A stretch of 64,000 bases of DNA from Patiria miniata (taxonomy: Eukaryota > Echinodermata > Asteroidea > Valvatida > Asterinidae), in contig NW_024037059.1 of assembly GCF_015706575.1 (NCBI RefSeq), positions 29,708,129 to 29,772,128 of the forward strand, in the 5' to 3' direction. The notes beneath the pieces were generated by a model that was given only the letters and a program-made list of their open reading frames with translations, made no database searches and was not told where the DNA came from. Shown one piece after another: positions 1 to 11,335 of the stretch; position 1 is the stretch's first letter, and every line of letters begins with the position of its first letter. A program made the position numbers and the translations under genes.

Positions 1-407
1 CGTGTCAGAGAGATGATCCCTCATTTGGCACATGTGGATTCTCAGACTGTCCTTGCTCCTATCATCTCTATTGCATCTGGCAGCAATCTTCTTATAAACC
101 TATAGTGAATATTCCACAGCGAGATGCAATATTTCATCTTCACTATAGCATCTGCATGCTAGGTTAAAGCAGACCAACCATGGGTTAAAGGTCATATCTC
201 ATGGCAGTTATCAAGCAGGCACATTAATAACGGCTGGTTGTAAGATTAAAGGCGAGGAATGCGGACACTTCCAGGTCGGTTGAGCGCTGGACTTGAAATA
301 TTTCTCAAGATAAAACCGTTAATAGATGGGTGAAAAGTGTACAACTATTAAAGCGATATGGCATTCCTATAAATGCATATAATATGCCCGCGCAGACTTG
401 TATGTAA
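1..407. other. No recognised feature
   Basis: AT-leaning single-copy-looking DNA. No codon-biased open frame, tRNA-like box or inverted repeat was seen. It runs into a TACATG microsatellite on its right. Confidence 0.5.
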
Positions 408-443
408 ATGTACATGTACAATTGTACATGTACATGTACATGT
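408..443. repeat. TACATG microsatellite
   Basis: Tandem TACATG/ACATGT units with one interruption. It is the apparent insertion target of the hAT-like element that starts at 444. Confidence 0.8.
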
Positions 444-1672
444 CAGTGATGTAGTGCCTTGATGCTGGGCCTTGGCCTTAAGGCTGCCTTAAGGCTGGAT
501 TTTAGGGCCTTGGCCTTGGCCTCGAGGCTTGAGGGCAAAAGCCTTGGCCTTGGCCTTGGCCTTGAGGGTTCAGGGCCTTGCAATTTTGAGTCAAGGCTCT
601 TCAAGGCCCATAGATTGTTGCATTTTCCAGATAAATCTGTTCGAAATTTTGCTGTTACCATTTTAATCGTATTACCATGGAGGAGGGAAGCACCCTATAG
701 ATTTGTGTGTTGGGCACACTTTCACTTTTGTAGCATCACAACTTGTTACCATTGTAGTAGATTTGCTGCAAAATATTCCGTACACTTGAGGGGCTAATGA
801 GATGATCACTTTAATTAATTGCATATAACTATGGAATAGATCTGATTGGTTGTATATGTCTCCCTGATAAGTGCTAAAGATTTGCATGTATCTGTTTTAG
901 ATAATGCTGATATTTCTGACCATGTTGGGCCAGCAAATAAAAATATCCCAAATCAGTTTCTTGGATCCCCCTTTTGTTACACTTGGGAGAATTGTGTGTC
1001 AATATAGAAGTAAATCATTATTTTGTTTAGTTAAACCATATTGAAGACCTGAACTTAAATTTAATAGATACAGTGCAGTCATAAAACGGTGTAGGCCTAT
1101 GCGAGCATGTTGATTGCAATTAAAGAAATGTTGTTCTTCGTAACGAGCAATTCGTGATGATAAGGGCGGATCGAGGGGGGCCAAAAGGGGCCATGCCCCC
1201 CCCCAAAAAAAAACCCCTTCTTTTTTTATGTGACGTCGTAATAAAGGCTGGCAATGAGTACACCACCATCTTTTCCTCAAAAAACATCGGTTAAAATGGT
1301 CAGAAATTGCCTCAAATCGCATCACAGAGCATCTCGAATCCAAAATTTTTTCGGGGCCCTTAAGCGGGCCCCGAAGCCCAAGCCGTAATTTTTTGACCCA
1401 CTTTTTTTTGGGGGGGGACCAAAATTTCTTTGCCCCCCCCCCCCAAATTGTGTTATGGATCCGCCCTTGCGTGATGATGTGTCACTCATGTGACTACAAT
1501 TAGTTCTATAACAGTGGTCATTTCATAAAACAGGGCCTTGGCCTTGAGGGTTAAGCCTTGGCCTTGGCCTCGAAGCTTGAGGGTCAAAGCCTTGGCCTTA
1601 GCCTTGGCCTTGAGGGTCAAAGCCTTGGCCTTGGTCTTGGCCTTGATGGTCAAAGCCTTTGCTCCAACACTG
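444..1672. mobile_element. hAT-like non-autonomous element A with CCTTGG word array
   Basis: The left end reads CAGTGATGTAGTGCCTTG and the right end, reverse-complemented, reads CAGTGTTGGAGCAAAGG, so the termini are inverted and hAT-like (CAGTG). The 8 bases outside each end are GTACATGT (436-443 and 1673-1680), the TSD length of hAT elements. Inside both ends lie degenerate direct arrays of CCTTGG/CCTTGAGG words (about 460-610 and 1531-1660), on the same strand at both ends. The middle (620-1530) is unrelated and contains a second element at 1161-1469. No transposase frame was seen. Caution: the left flank is itself an ACATGT microsatellite, so the TSD alone is weaker than it looks. Confidence 0.65.
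1161..1469. mobile_element. hAT-like MITE (CAAGGGCGGATC ends), nested in element A
   Basis: Inverted ends (T)AAGGGCGGATC and GATCCGCCCTTG are flanked by an exact 8-bp duplication, CGTGATGA (1153-1160 and 1470-1477). The interior has long C and G runs and a self-complementary GGGCCC tract. A second copy lies at 18324-18616. Both share the interior text around TGGTCAGAAATT / CACAGAGC. The 8-bp TSD and CA-initial TIR fit hAT. It lies inside element A, so it is the younger of the two. Confidence 0.75.
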
Positions 1673-1699
1673 GTACATGTACTATAATCACCGTTTATA

Positions 1700-2035
1700 G
1701 GTTCGCAAGGGTAGTGTTAAACTTTATAAACGTTTAGAGGGGATTACGGTCAAAAATCCCCGAAAATTTCATATTTTGGATTGTTTACCTATCCTATTTC
1801 AAAGGATGGTTGAAGGAAAACCAACTTGTTGTCTTACCGTTCCCGAGAAAAGAAAAAACCCGGATGTTTACATCGCACGTGGCGGACATTTTGTGGCATA
1901 CGCATACGTATTTCCAGCCGTGCCAATTCAATGTACGGTACATGTTGCGTGTGTCATACACACAGCATCAATACATATCATGCTGTTTCTCGCACGTCCG
2001 CATAATGTGACGCATTCACGACTAGCACTCAAATG
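1700..2035. repeat. Dispersed repeat, copy 1
   Basis: Shares blocks in the same order with 6895-7190: CCCCGAAAAT, TTGTTTACATCG, CATTCAATGTACG, a CACAGCA-CCAATACAT-like block and CACGTCCGCA. Termini and class were not resolved. Each copy lies a few hundred to about 2,000 bp upstream of a REP-A copy, with 7195 following the second copy directly. Confidence 0.6.
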
Positions 2036-2093
2036 ACTCAATAACTCGATTTTTAAGAGTCAAAACGTTGACCCCTGAAATTTGTTCTCACAT

Positions 2094-3349
2094 TAGTCAG
2101 GTGGCATATGGTCGGAATCGTGACCGACTGGTCCAAAGCACCAAACTTGGCAGATAGATTCCTATAGACCTAGAGAAGATATTTAGAAGGGGTGACACCT
2201 GAAATTCTTTTGGGAAGGGTGCCTAATTTGCATAAATCTTTAATCCCTGCCGTGTAATATATTTTTTCCCATATTTGGGTATATTTTTTTTTTTTTTTTT
2301 AAGTGTATTTTGGTGATTCTACTTGCATATTCTTACTTCAATAACATTTTCTAAAGCATGTAAGTGACTGAATAATTACGAGGACATAGTAAATTACCAA
2401 AATGGCTACAATTTTACCCTAAAGTTACGCACATTTACCTGTTCCTCAGATATCATCAACTAGTCTCGCCAAACGTGGGTATTGATGAGCTTCAAATTCA
2501 CAAAGGTACTTACTGCCATAGTTAACCTAACAAAAATAAGTGGGAAATCATGTGAAAATTGATATCATCTTGATGTTTGGCCCAAATGACCAAAAAAGGG
2601 GAGAAAATGTGGTGTCCGTAAATTGGGCTACTACGGAAAGGTTAACGCTGGGGCTTGAACAAGTTCAACAAAATCCCCCCCAAATAAGAGATTATTGTTG
2701 TTTACAATAATTTTGTCTACGCCAAAACGTTTTCTCAACAATAATTTTGGGAATTTCCTTGAACTTGTTCCAGTCTTCCATGTTAGGCAACCCTTCACCT
2801 TACTTGTTAGCCCAATTTATGGACACCTCGTTTTTTCCCCAGTTTTTGTTTTCTGGGCTAAATATCACAATGTTCTCATTGTTCGCATGATTTTGCATAA
2901 GGTTTCAATAGGGTAACTGTACCAGTAAGCTACGTGGTGAATTTGAAGTTCATCAATGCTGATGTTTGGCAAGACTAATCGATGATATCTGGGGACAAGG
3001 TAAATGTGCGCAATTTAGGGCATAATAGTAGCCATTTTGGATCGTTACTATGTCCTCATAATTATTAAGTCACTTATATGCTTTGAAATATGTTATTTAA
3101 GTAAGTAGAATCCCCAAAATACACTTTTCAAAAAAATAAAAAATTAAAATATACCCAAATATGGGAATAAATATATTACACGGCAGGGATTAACGATTTA
3201 TGCAAATTAGGCACCCTTCCCAAAAGAATTTCGGGTGTCACCCCTTCTAAATATCTTCTATAGGTCTATAACAATACATCTGCCAAGTTTGGTGCTTTGG
3301 ACCAGTCGGTCACGATCTTGACGAAAATTAGATCTAAGCCACCTGACTA
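2094..3349. mobile_element. 1.26-kb foldback element, ~500-bp arms
   Basis: The ends TAGTCAGGTGGC and GCCACCTGACTA are exact inverted repeats, and homology between the arms continues inward for roughly 500 bp. Blocks such as GGTCCAAAGCACCAAACTTGG, the gcaaattaggcaccc tract and the atacccaaatatggg tract recur inverted. CAT flanks both sides, giving a possible 3-bp TSD. The short central part (about 2640-2800) holds a smaller inverted CAAATTTT/CAACAATAATTTTG structure. Arm identity looks like 85-90 percent by eye, so it is not recent. No protein was recognised and the superfamily is unresolved. Confidence 0.75.
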
Positions 3350-3874
3350 CATGGTTCTCGCAAGAATAACACAAAACCGCCAATTTAAAAAAATATTGAG
3401 TGGAGGTTTATATCCTACTTTTAAATGTTTTTTCCAATAAACATCATTTCGTTATGATGCGTTGTGTAGCCCAAGTGGGCGCAATTCCAAGATGTAGGCC
3501 CTGTTGTCCCTTTAACGGAGTTCGAAACACAATTTGCAAAGTTTAATTGTTTAGTTTTATAATTTAACCTTTTGATGTAGGGGCTAGAATAGGATAGGGT
3601 CATGCCGGTCATGCATGTTAACAACAGCTGCGCCGACATAATGTGTCAAAAAAGGCCGCGGTTAATTGCTGTCTGTTTAAACGTTCGACACACATTTACA
3701 AAGTAAACGTATTCAAATCAAGCCACACCTGGGAACCTTTCTTGAGAGTGTAATGGTCATGTGTTTGCTTTCTTGGGATCGTCACAAAATGCTCTACTTT
3801 TTGTGACAGCCGTGTGTAAGGAACATGAATTTATTCATTTCTTCACCTGTGTCTTCAAGTTAAAGTGCACATGT
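3350..3874. other. No recognised feature
   Basis: Unique-looking sequence with only short open frames. A GTGACAGCCGTG-type unique tract and A/T-rich spacers were seen, and nothing in them is interpretable. Confidence 0.45.
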
Positions 3875-4450
3875 AATGTAATTTGTATTTACTGCAATCC
3901 TTGAAAATGCACATGTGCGTCCCATATATTCAATTTTCATATTGTAATTTTCAAGGGCTTCATGATGCCTTTTGGGTTTTTATACCAATGCAAATTTCAA
4001 TATTCATGAGCACAACTGTGATGTCATTTCAGGTAGAATCCTCAAAGTCACAGCTATTTTTTTGCAGCAAAAGTTGTATGGCAGAATTTAGGATACTTTA
4101 CTGTTGTATCTAGATTTTCCTTTCCTTTATGAATAGGATGAAACCTCAATGTCACAGCTATTTCAGCACCAAAAGTCGGAATTTTTGATATTTTGCTGTA
4201 ATAAATTTGTTTTCTTTTGTGATAATTAATTTTTGTGTAAGTGCATTGCACTAAGCAGAAAAAAATTTGAAAAGGAAGTTTCTGCCCGGAATTATATCAC
4301 AGTTTTGCTCATGAATATATGGAACTCTGCATTGGCATAAAACAAAAAAGGCACCAAATACCCTTGAAAATGGCAAAATGAAAATTGAAAATAACTAAAG
4401 GTTAAATGGGACACAAAGATACATTTTCAAGGACTGCATTAAAAACATTA
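3875..4450. mobile_element. REP-A copy, inverted-dimer form
   Basis: The left arm (about 3889-4050) and right arm (about 4265-4447) are inverted copies of the same block, marked by CCTTGAAAATGCA, TTTTCAAGGG, a CATGAGCA-AACTGTGAT tract and GGCAGAAA. Copies at 7195-7770 and 47630-48222 carry the same left arm once and then a different right half. This copy is therefore a head-to-head version. No coding potential was seen. Confidence 0.65.
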
Positions 4451-5443
4451 TATGTAGGGCCCTTAATAAAAGCCCAGTGAAAACTAATTTGCAATTACCT
4501 GGAAAAGCACATATAAAGTACCAATATTTAGTGACAACGGCCTTGCTTGAAGTGAAAAAAGTAAGGATATCAAATACACCTGTAAAATTATTCTGAATGA
4601 AATTGTATCATTCGGAAGAAGTTTCAAATTATTGAGCAGCCACTGAGATAAAACTTCATAGGTTAGTATTTAGTATTAGTAAGGTCACTGTGCACCATGC
4701 TTAAGATTTTGAGCTTCTGCTGCATCAAGCGAAAAAAATATACCTTTAAACTTGATGTTTTTAGCACGCTGACACTTCAAATTTGCCGGCTCATTGATTG
4801 TACACATATTTTACAATCTGGCCGCACATTTCCCTAAACCACAATTTATGTAGATTGTGATGCGGTGTCGATGAAGTGCTAGCCAGTCTGCGTATAGGCA
4901 TATACACGTACATGTAAATGTATATATCATTTGTGTGGAAACAAACTTGACAGCCGACAATGGTATATATTTATACACTGGGATGTGAACATTAATCATA
5001 AAATGGGTGATTGTTTAAATGATGACTGCGCATGTGTAGTCTCAATGTCACAAATAGCAGAGCCAAGACATTACTGGTCATGTACTGCTCAAGACATTGC
5101 AAACATTCTTCTAAATGCGTGATCATGATCACCACATTTTCGTATCTCAATACGAACACGATAATCCTTGAAATAACAGGATGAAATATCTTTCATCCTG
5201 GTTCAACACAAAATTATGTCACAATGTAGGCCCAATACCGAATTGAATATGCAACAAAATTAAAAGTTTGTAGACAAATTCACTCGCAGTATGGATTCAA
5301 GTTACAATGGATTAATGCTAGTATTGAGATAAATTTAAAGGTATCGCTTCCCAGTCGACGCGGATGAGTAGGGAATCCATCATGAAAACCATAAAATAAT
5401 CAGAGGACGATATTACTAGAAATAACGATGAAACTGAACTTAC
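4451..5443. other. No gene seen; small TGATCATGATCA palindrome
   Basis: No codon-biased frame. A perfect 12-bp palindrome occurs near 5121-5132, and TACATGTA-type words cluster near 4905-4925. Confidence 0.4.
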
Positions 5444-5870
5444 CTCAGCGACGGCAGACGTATCACGAGTCCCTGGACGCAGCAATGATGAGGCAGGCTT
5501 CCCGGTGATATTTACGACAATCCACGGTATGAAAGATTCACAAGACACGCTTGATCAATAATCTACACACAGTCGTCCACGTAGAATCTCCTGGATGCAT
5601 AATTCAGAAGGCTTCCCGTGATTGTTGCCACTCTAGAATGACAAAAACAAAAGAGCTGAAAGAGAAAATCCACTATCGCAGCAGAATCAGCGGAGGTCGG
5701 ATTGACGATCACCCACAGAATTCACGGCGATTGTTAACGGGGCTCCCCATCACCAACACCCAGGTGAAAATAATCATAATTGTCAGCGATACATCGCCTG
5801 GCCGTTGACTCGGTCACAATCCACGAAGGAATATGACTGGGTGACGATTCCCCCACGTTTATAATATTCC
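5444..5870 (-). promoter_or_regulatory. Candidate promoter and non-coding first exon
   Basis: On the minus strand a consensus splice donor, CTGAG|GTAAGT, has its last exon base at 5444. Upstream is a CpG-richer unique tract to about 6000 with a TATTATAAACG box near 5857-5867. Between them the minus strand carries only short ATG frames, the longest a 22-codon frame starting near 5780, so the exon would be 5' UTR. Its downstream coding exons would lie to the left and were not found, possibly beyond position 1. The donor could be chance. Confidence 0.25.
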
Positions 5871-6894
5871 TGACGCGACGGGAAAGGCTCTGTAGACGGT
5901 GCACGGTTTTGTCTCGACGGAGTTTGCAATCAGGATGATAATAAATAGCGCTGTACGCGTGCTGCAGTGTTATACGTGCCGTGTGTGCAGAATAACTCTA
6001 TGTATAGACACTGGCACGCTGTAGTCACGTGTGTCCGCAATGCCTGGTATTGCATGGAGACTTTACATATGCTCAACACTGGTTTGGATGCTAGACCTAC
6101 TCATCCTTAGCAACTGGCAATCCGACTGGCTCTCTCTCCTCAATGGTACTCAGATATTCGGTTTCATCTCTAGAAATGTCGACGGCTAGCCGAGCAGCTT
6201 AACCGCGAATTCTGACGGTACAAAAAATGAACCACATTTACTGCATACATATTGCCTCATAATCATCATAGCAACAACATTATTGGCGCTAAACTGCGAT
6301 TTATATTAGGTCCAGTTATCAGCTCACGAACACACACTAACTTGCACACAAGCCCCCATCACAAACATGAGTTTTCACAGTGGCACATACAAAATGTGTC
6401 ATCCTGTAAAATCAAAATCAAAATTCGCAGCAGAACGATTGAGATTGTGCGTCACTAATAATAGTTGACAGCACAAAATAGCTGGCTGCAGTACCGTGTA
6501 CTTTGTCACTAGGCGTTACAGAAGCAGGCAAAGCAATGTCAATAGCTCAGGTCAACAGACATCTCAATAGCAGAATACTGCCTCTTTGTGTCGTCGTAAA
6601 TTTATATATGCAAAGCCTCAACAGTCTGATAATTCACATACACACACGCGCTAAATTGCTTTCATTTTACGAGCGATGTCTGAAGGGAAAACTTCACAGC
6701 TGGAGGGCAGAATCTGTACATATTTAATTAGATAATTCAAGCGCGTAAAAAAAACCTTTACGAAGCACAAAACAGTGTATTCTTCAAAGGGTTTGCTGAG
6801 GTGCTGAAATACAGGACTTTTAATAGATAGTAGCTGGGGTAAAAGTCAATACATACAGAGAAACGAAAGGTTTATAAGCATGGAAGCGATATTT
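5871..6894. other. No recognised feature
   Basis: Unique-looking, moderately CpG-bearing at its left edge and AT-rich to the right. No RNA gene boxes or inverted repeats were seen. Confidence 0.4.
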
Positions 6895-7190
6895 GTAACA
6901 CATATGACGTTAAAGGGGCAACTGCATGGCGTAGTACTGAAATCCCCGAAAATGTCCGCTTAGGATTGTTAACTTATCCTATTTCGAACATGTAGTTGAG
7001 AGGAAACCAACCTTATGTCTTTCCGTTCCCAAGTAAAGCCGAAAAAACCTCGCTTGTTTACATCGGACACTGGGAGTAAGCATACGATTTCCTGTCGTTT
7101 CCATTCAATGTACGATACACGTTGTGTGTCACATAAATATTACGCACAGCACCAATACATAATGTGGTTTCTTACACGTCCGCACAAGGG
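6895..7190. repeat. Dispersed repeat, copy 2
   Basis: Partner of 1700-2035, with the same ordered blocks at roughly 75 percent identity by eye. It ends at CACGTCCGCACAAG, directly against a REP-A copy. Confidence 0.6.
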
Positions 7191-7194
7191 CCAA

Positions 7195-7770
7195 TGCAAA
7201 GTAATTTACTTTGATGCAATCCTTGAAAATGCACCTTTGTGTCGTATTTGACCTTATTTCCAATTTTCGCTTTGCCATTTTCAAGGGTATACCTTTTTGG
7301 TTTTTATGCTAATTCGAATTGCCCAGCATATTCATGTGAGCAAAAGAGTGATGTCATTTTAGGCAGAAATCTCAATGTTACAGCTATTTCAGCATCAAAA
7401 GTTGTCAGCATTTTGGATATTTTGCTCTCGTAAACTTTCTTTTCTTTAATGATTCGTTGTCATGTCAGTACATGGCAGTAAGCCAATGAGCAAACTTTTC
7501 TCACAAATGTTTAATGAGCAAATTTATGGGTTCACAATTGAACAGAAAACCCCTAATCTGAACAGTGTCTTCCTAACATGACATCACAGCAACAGCGCCC
7601 TCAGTTGTCCGGAAAAGCATGGACAATTTTAAAATGTTTAAAGAAGTTTTCATTTCAATACAATTAGCCAAAAAGGGATGTCAAATAGTTTTCATACATT
7701 TGAGAGGAGTAGAAAGTTGCACAAAACATGTTCCTAAGAAAAAGTCATCGCTTGAACCCTTTAAAATGAT
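7195..7770. mobile_element. REP-A copy, asymmetric form
   Basis: Closely matches 47630-48222 over its whole length, including TGACATCACAGCAACAGCGCCCTC and a terminal CCCTTTAA. The left side begins with GGGCC-ATGCAA. Ends near TTAAAGGG/CCCTTTAA hint at a TTAA target and piggyBac-like termini, but they are not clean. It contains a GCGCCCTC word at 7595. Confidence 0.65.
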
Positions 7771-8239
7771 ATCATGACTGATGACCTATGAAAAAAATAA
7801 TGACAATACACCTAAGAGCGCTGCCTACAATTGTCATAAAACTCAAGCCAAGTGTTTTGCTGATCGATAGATAAGGTTGATCGGTGTCTGTTGCCGTTCA
7901 TGGCCGTATCTTGTTTACACCAACAGCAGGTCACAATACTTTGTTTCCCCTCAATACACGATTTCGATTCATTTGATTTGCAATAAATGGAAAGGGCAAA
8001 AGACCAAATTTCTTACTTAAGAAAAAAAGAGGGTAGAATAATCTAGTTAGTGTTGCCATAGAAACTCGTAATTTTAATATCGACGGTTTATCACGTTATA
8101 CTAAAGAAAGGCGCAATCAGATATTTTTTTAGGTGGACTATGATTCAGCAGAATGCAAATTCTAAAGAGGAATACATCGAAAAGGTCGCGGAAACAAACT
8201 AAGCTTCAAACAAACATACTCATCCAAGCCAGCAAGCTT
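7771..8239. other. No recognised feature
   Basis: Unique-looking AT-rich sequence with no inverted termini or coding signal. Confidence 0.4.
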
Positions 8240-8397
8240 AACGTGCCTTTGATGATACAAGCATGGAATTTGGCACACAGTCAGAGTATGTCATGAGAAA
8301 GATATTTGGCTATACAATGGACATGTACGTATAAGGTCATCGCAGATTTTGTCCTATAGTAAACAAATAAAGGTGGAATAACAAGCAATTTGAAAAT
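8240..8397. mobile_element. Half copy of MITE H
   Basis: Matches the left arm of the palindromic element at 23780-24068 (GTGCCTTTGAT, AATTTGGCAC, GTCAGAGTATGTC, AGATATTTGGCTAT, GAATAACAAGCAATTT). It stops at the arm's inner edge and joins a REP-F copy. It is a truncated or fused element. Confidence 0.7.
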
Positions 8398-8785
8398 TCT
8401 GAAAATTCTTTTTAAAGTACTCAGAACTCTCAAGAGGTAGTCTGCACAGAAAAAAAATGACGACCAACATGTCATCTTTCATTTTTTGGTGGGTTGACCA
8501 TTGACCTTTCGAGAAATTCTCACCCAAAGAAGACGATCCCTATTTCCCAAAGCGGAAAAGCAGCCATCTTGAAAAACGATCCCTCCACAACAAGGCAAAA
8601 TAGCGCCACGTTCGAGCCCAATTGCATTCAAAATGCTGAGAATTGGAAGCCCCAAGTCCGGGCCAGAGATTCATTGCCATATCTCTTCAATTCCCCAATT
8701 TTATGGCTCTCAGAACTCTCTAATATAGAATCTTTTGAGGGTATAACTTCTATTCATGAGCTCGGCGGATGGGTTTAGTCCTATT
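8398..8785 (-). mobile_element. REP-F copy 1
   Basis: Reverse orientation relative to the copies at 57016 and 57892. It shares ACTCAGAACTCTC, ATGTCATCTTTC, GGTGGGTTGACCATTGAC, CCAAAGAAGACGATC, GATCCCTCCACAACA, GGAAGCCCCAAGTC and GAGCTCGGCGGAT. The outer TAGGGTGCACACC end is eroded. A 94-codon open frame runs through it only because the copies retain similar sequence. No domain was recognised. Confidence 0.75.
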
Positions 8786-10450
8786 TACATGCATGTGTAC
8801 ATCCTTAGTCATCCTTAGTCAGCAAGTTAGTGAATCAATCTAGTACCAAGATGACTTTAGACTGACCCTCCCTGGAATAGCAAAAAGAGAATCAGGGAAC
8901 ACGACCAGAATGAATATTTTCAGAAGCCACAACGGTTGTTTTACTTGACATATCCCAGTAACGCCTCAGCGCGCTTCGTTGAATCAACACGCAGCAGTCA
9001 AAGATTAACAGCCTCAAGTGTTTTCCCGCGCAAATCAAAAAAGAGAAAGTCACTCGCAAGTTGTTTTGAATTGCCCCTGGCAACAGCGCGGAATGGCACA
9101 GCCAATACAGTGTGTAAACAGGAGGACATCAAAGACTATTATTTCTTTCGTGTACCACATTTTCGGAGATGCTCAAGTCAACTTGACATAAAGTCTTAGC
9201 GTAATACCACTTAGTTTGCCCCGTGGAATCTGTAAACACAATGTTGTGAGCACTGTAAACACGACGTCAAATCTTTTGGTGACCTGCTCTTTATAGCTTG
9301 TAAAGGGGACCAATAATGTCTTGACATGCACATGATGGGTTATGCACACGGTTAATTGGAAAGCCACGGTCCAGCTTTTGTTTGGTAAGCCTTTTCCACA
9401 CAGTACCAACCCATGGTTATCATCAATTTGCATATATGACGTGGTATGTCAAAATTAGACACTGTGGGCAGGAAGTCAATTTTGAGTTATTGCAATAGAC
9501 CTGGCTCCTTCAACGACGCTTTGGGTGGGTTTTTTTTCTTCAAATTGGATGTTCAAAAGCAAAAGTATCACAATTTGAAATCAGACTGTCCGAAATGTCA
9601 TGCTATAGTTTGCATCATTTCAGAGTAAATTATTGAACAAAGTGTCATTTTGTGACATGACATGCCTCTATAAAAGTGTTTTAAAATACCTTGTCCATGA
9701 CATTTTTGTTTGAAAACTTGTACAGAACATTTTAATCATAAGCAGCATCACAAATATCAAAAAATTTCAAAATCGCTGAAAATCACCCCCATGTCATTTC
9801 CATAATTCAAAGGGAGTGGTATTTCTTATTAATAGAAATTATCAAACTGTGAAGTTCTAAAAACAAAACTACGTGTTGAAGATGAAAAACAAATCAAAAA
9901 CATTTTACTACCGATTTTCAACAGTCTCCATTCAATGTGCATCGCGACATGGTTAACCTAGATTACCAGATTTTACCAGCATTGGTCATACAGTCATGCA
10001 ATGTCGTTTGAATTAAACGAAGCCTACCTCAGGCGTGGCACTTACTTGAAACAACTCAGGACAAATGCGACGGGCAGCGCCCTCTCCTGTCATGTTTGGC
10101 CGATGATTGCCGAAGAGTGCAGTCAGTTGTCTTGAACAACGCCCTCTGGCTCTGACGACCATGCATGCATTACGAACGAGGAAGATTTCTAGCTAACAAT
10201 CTGTACACCTGCAGTCGTCCCAAACACACTTATGTCTTTATTGAAAAGGCGCTGTTTCTTTGAAATCGTCGTAGTATTTGTACCGTATATACATACACTA
10301 CCTTAACGCCCCAACAATGTAATTTCATGTACAAAGACAGTAACACACGCGCGTATTAAGTAAATTGCGGATCGTCAGTGTTATGAAAAGCGCCCTCTGT
10401 TGATGGACCTCTACTACAACAATAAGTGACTGGAACCCAGCGCTGACAAC
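8786..10450. other. Unique-looking tract with CTCF-like words
   Basis: No gene was recognised. CGCCCTC words occur at 10077, 10140 and 10390; the last reads GCGCCCTCTGTTGATGG, close to the conserved CTCF core. A tandem CATCCTTAGT duplication lies at about 8800-8820. Confidence 0.35.
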
Positions 10451-10480
10451 GACGAACATCTTTTTTGTTTCAATCTAAAA

Positions 10481-10600
10481 TGAGTTGGGTTGGATCATGG
10501 AGAAATAAAACACTGGTTGGATATAGGTTGGTTAGGTTAGGTTGTTGGCTGGGTTGGGATAGACTTGATTGGGTTGGGTTGAATCAATCTAATTTCATTC
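10481..10600 (+). repeat. Degenerate TTGGG/TTAGG low-complexity tract
   Basis: A run of GGTTGG, GGTTAGG and GGGTTGGGTTGA words. It is too irregular and short for a telomere remnant. Confidence 0.6.
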
Positions 10601-11234
10601 AATTAATTCATTATCTCCACCCCCTTTTTGTGTAATTAGTATCGGACGCTTACATAAGAATAATGTCCCTGGCATAAACACATGCACTAAAATATAACCC
10701 CATACTCTCACCATAGAAAAGAAAGTGAAACTCTTCCCGTCATTAAACAGTCGTCATGCAACCGTGAATACTTTGCCAATGAAGCCCCCCCCCCCCATTA
10801 TAGGATACATGCACTTATGTTTCCTTCTAGCATCACCACAGCGAGCACTTGTAAGTCATGCGAATCGTAATTGATGACCTAGCTGTGACCTTTTAACATA
10901 AGTAACACTACAAGAGGGGCTTACCACATAAATCCCAAGTTTTGATTCATCTTTTCAAGAGCAATCTAAGGTCTGCTCTGTCAAGAGGTCTCTATGTTTG
11001 GAGCGAGGTCAATCGATTTTCCACATCTTTAGTGTCGCGATGTTTCACCCCCCCCCCCCCCCCGACAGCCATTTTTGTATCAGGCCTACGTGTAGGCTTG
11101 ATTGGAAGACACATATTTGAGCCTTTTATTCAGCAACAGTTACTTCCATTCTAATGGATGTGTTACAAGTTCATGTTTGGTAAAATAAAGTCACCAGTAA
11201 TTCAAAATAATACTGTTTCTTTCAAGGGCTCGTA
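10601..11234. other. No gene seen; two poly-C runs
   Basis: Homopolymer C runs lie at about 10786-10797 and 11046-11063. Similar C or G runs recur across the window (18670, 27990, 30283, 30858, 33937, 45919, 57669). Confidence 0.5.
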
Positions 11235-11335
11235 TGCGTGCAATGCAATTTTTAATGCTGTCATTGAAAATGCATCTTTGTGTCCCATTTTATAACCTTA
11301 TTTCCAATGTTCGTTTTGCCAACTTACTTGGTTGA
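11235..11335 (+). mobile_element. REP-A fragment
   Basis: About 100 bp of the left arm only (TTGAAAATGCATCTTTGTGTCCCATTT-like text broken by changes). It is followed by a duplicated GGTTGAAAATA word. Confidence 0.6.

Noticed and set aside
444-1672. CCTTGG array as a plain microsatellite
   Set aside because: Inverted CAGTG ends and flanking GTACATGT on both sides fit a mobile element better, though the left flank is itself repetitive.
10481-10600. TTAGG/GGTTAG words as an interstitial telomere
   Set aside because: Only two or three in-phase units among GGTTGG variants.
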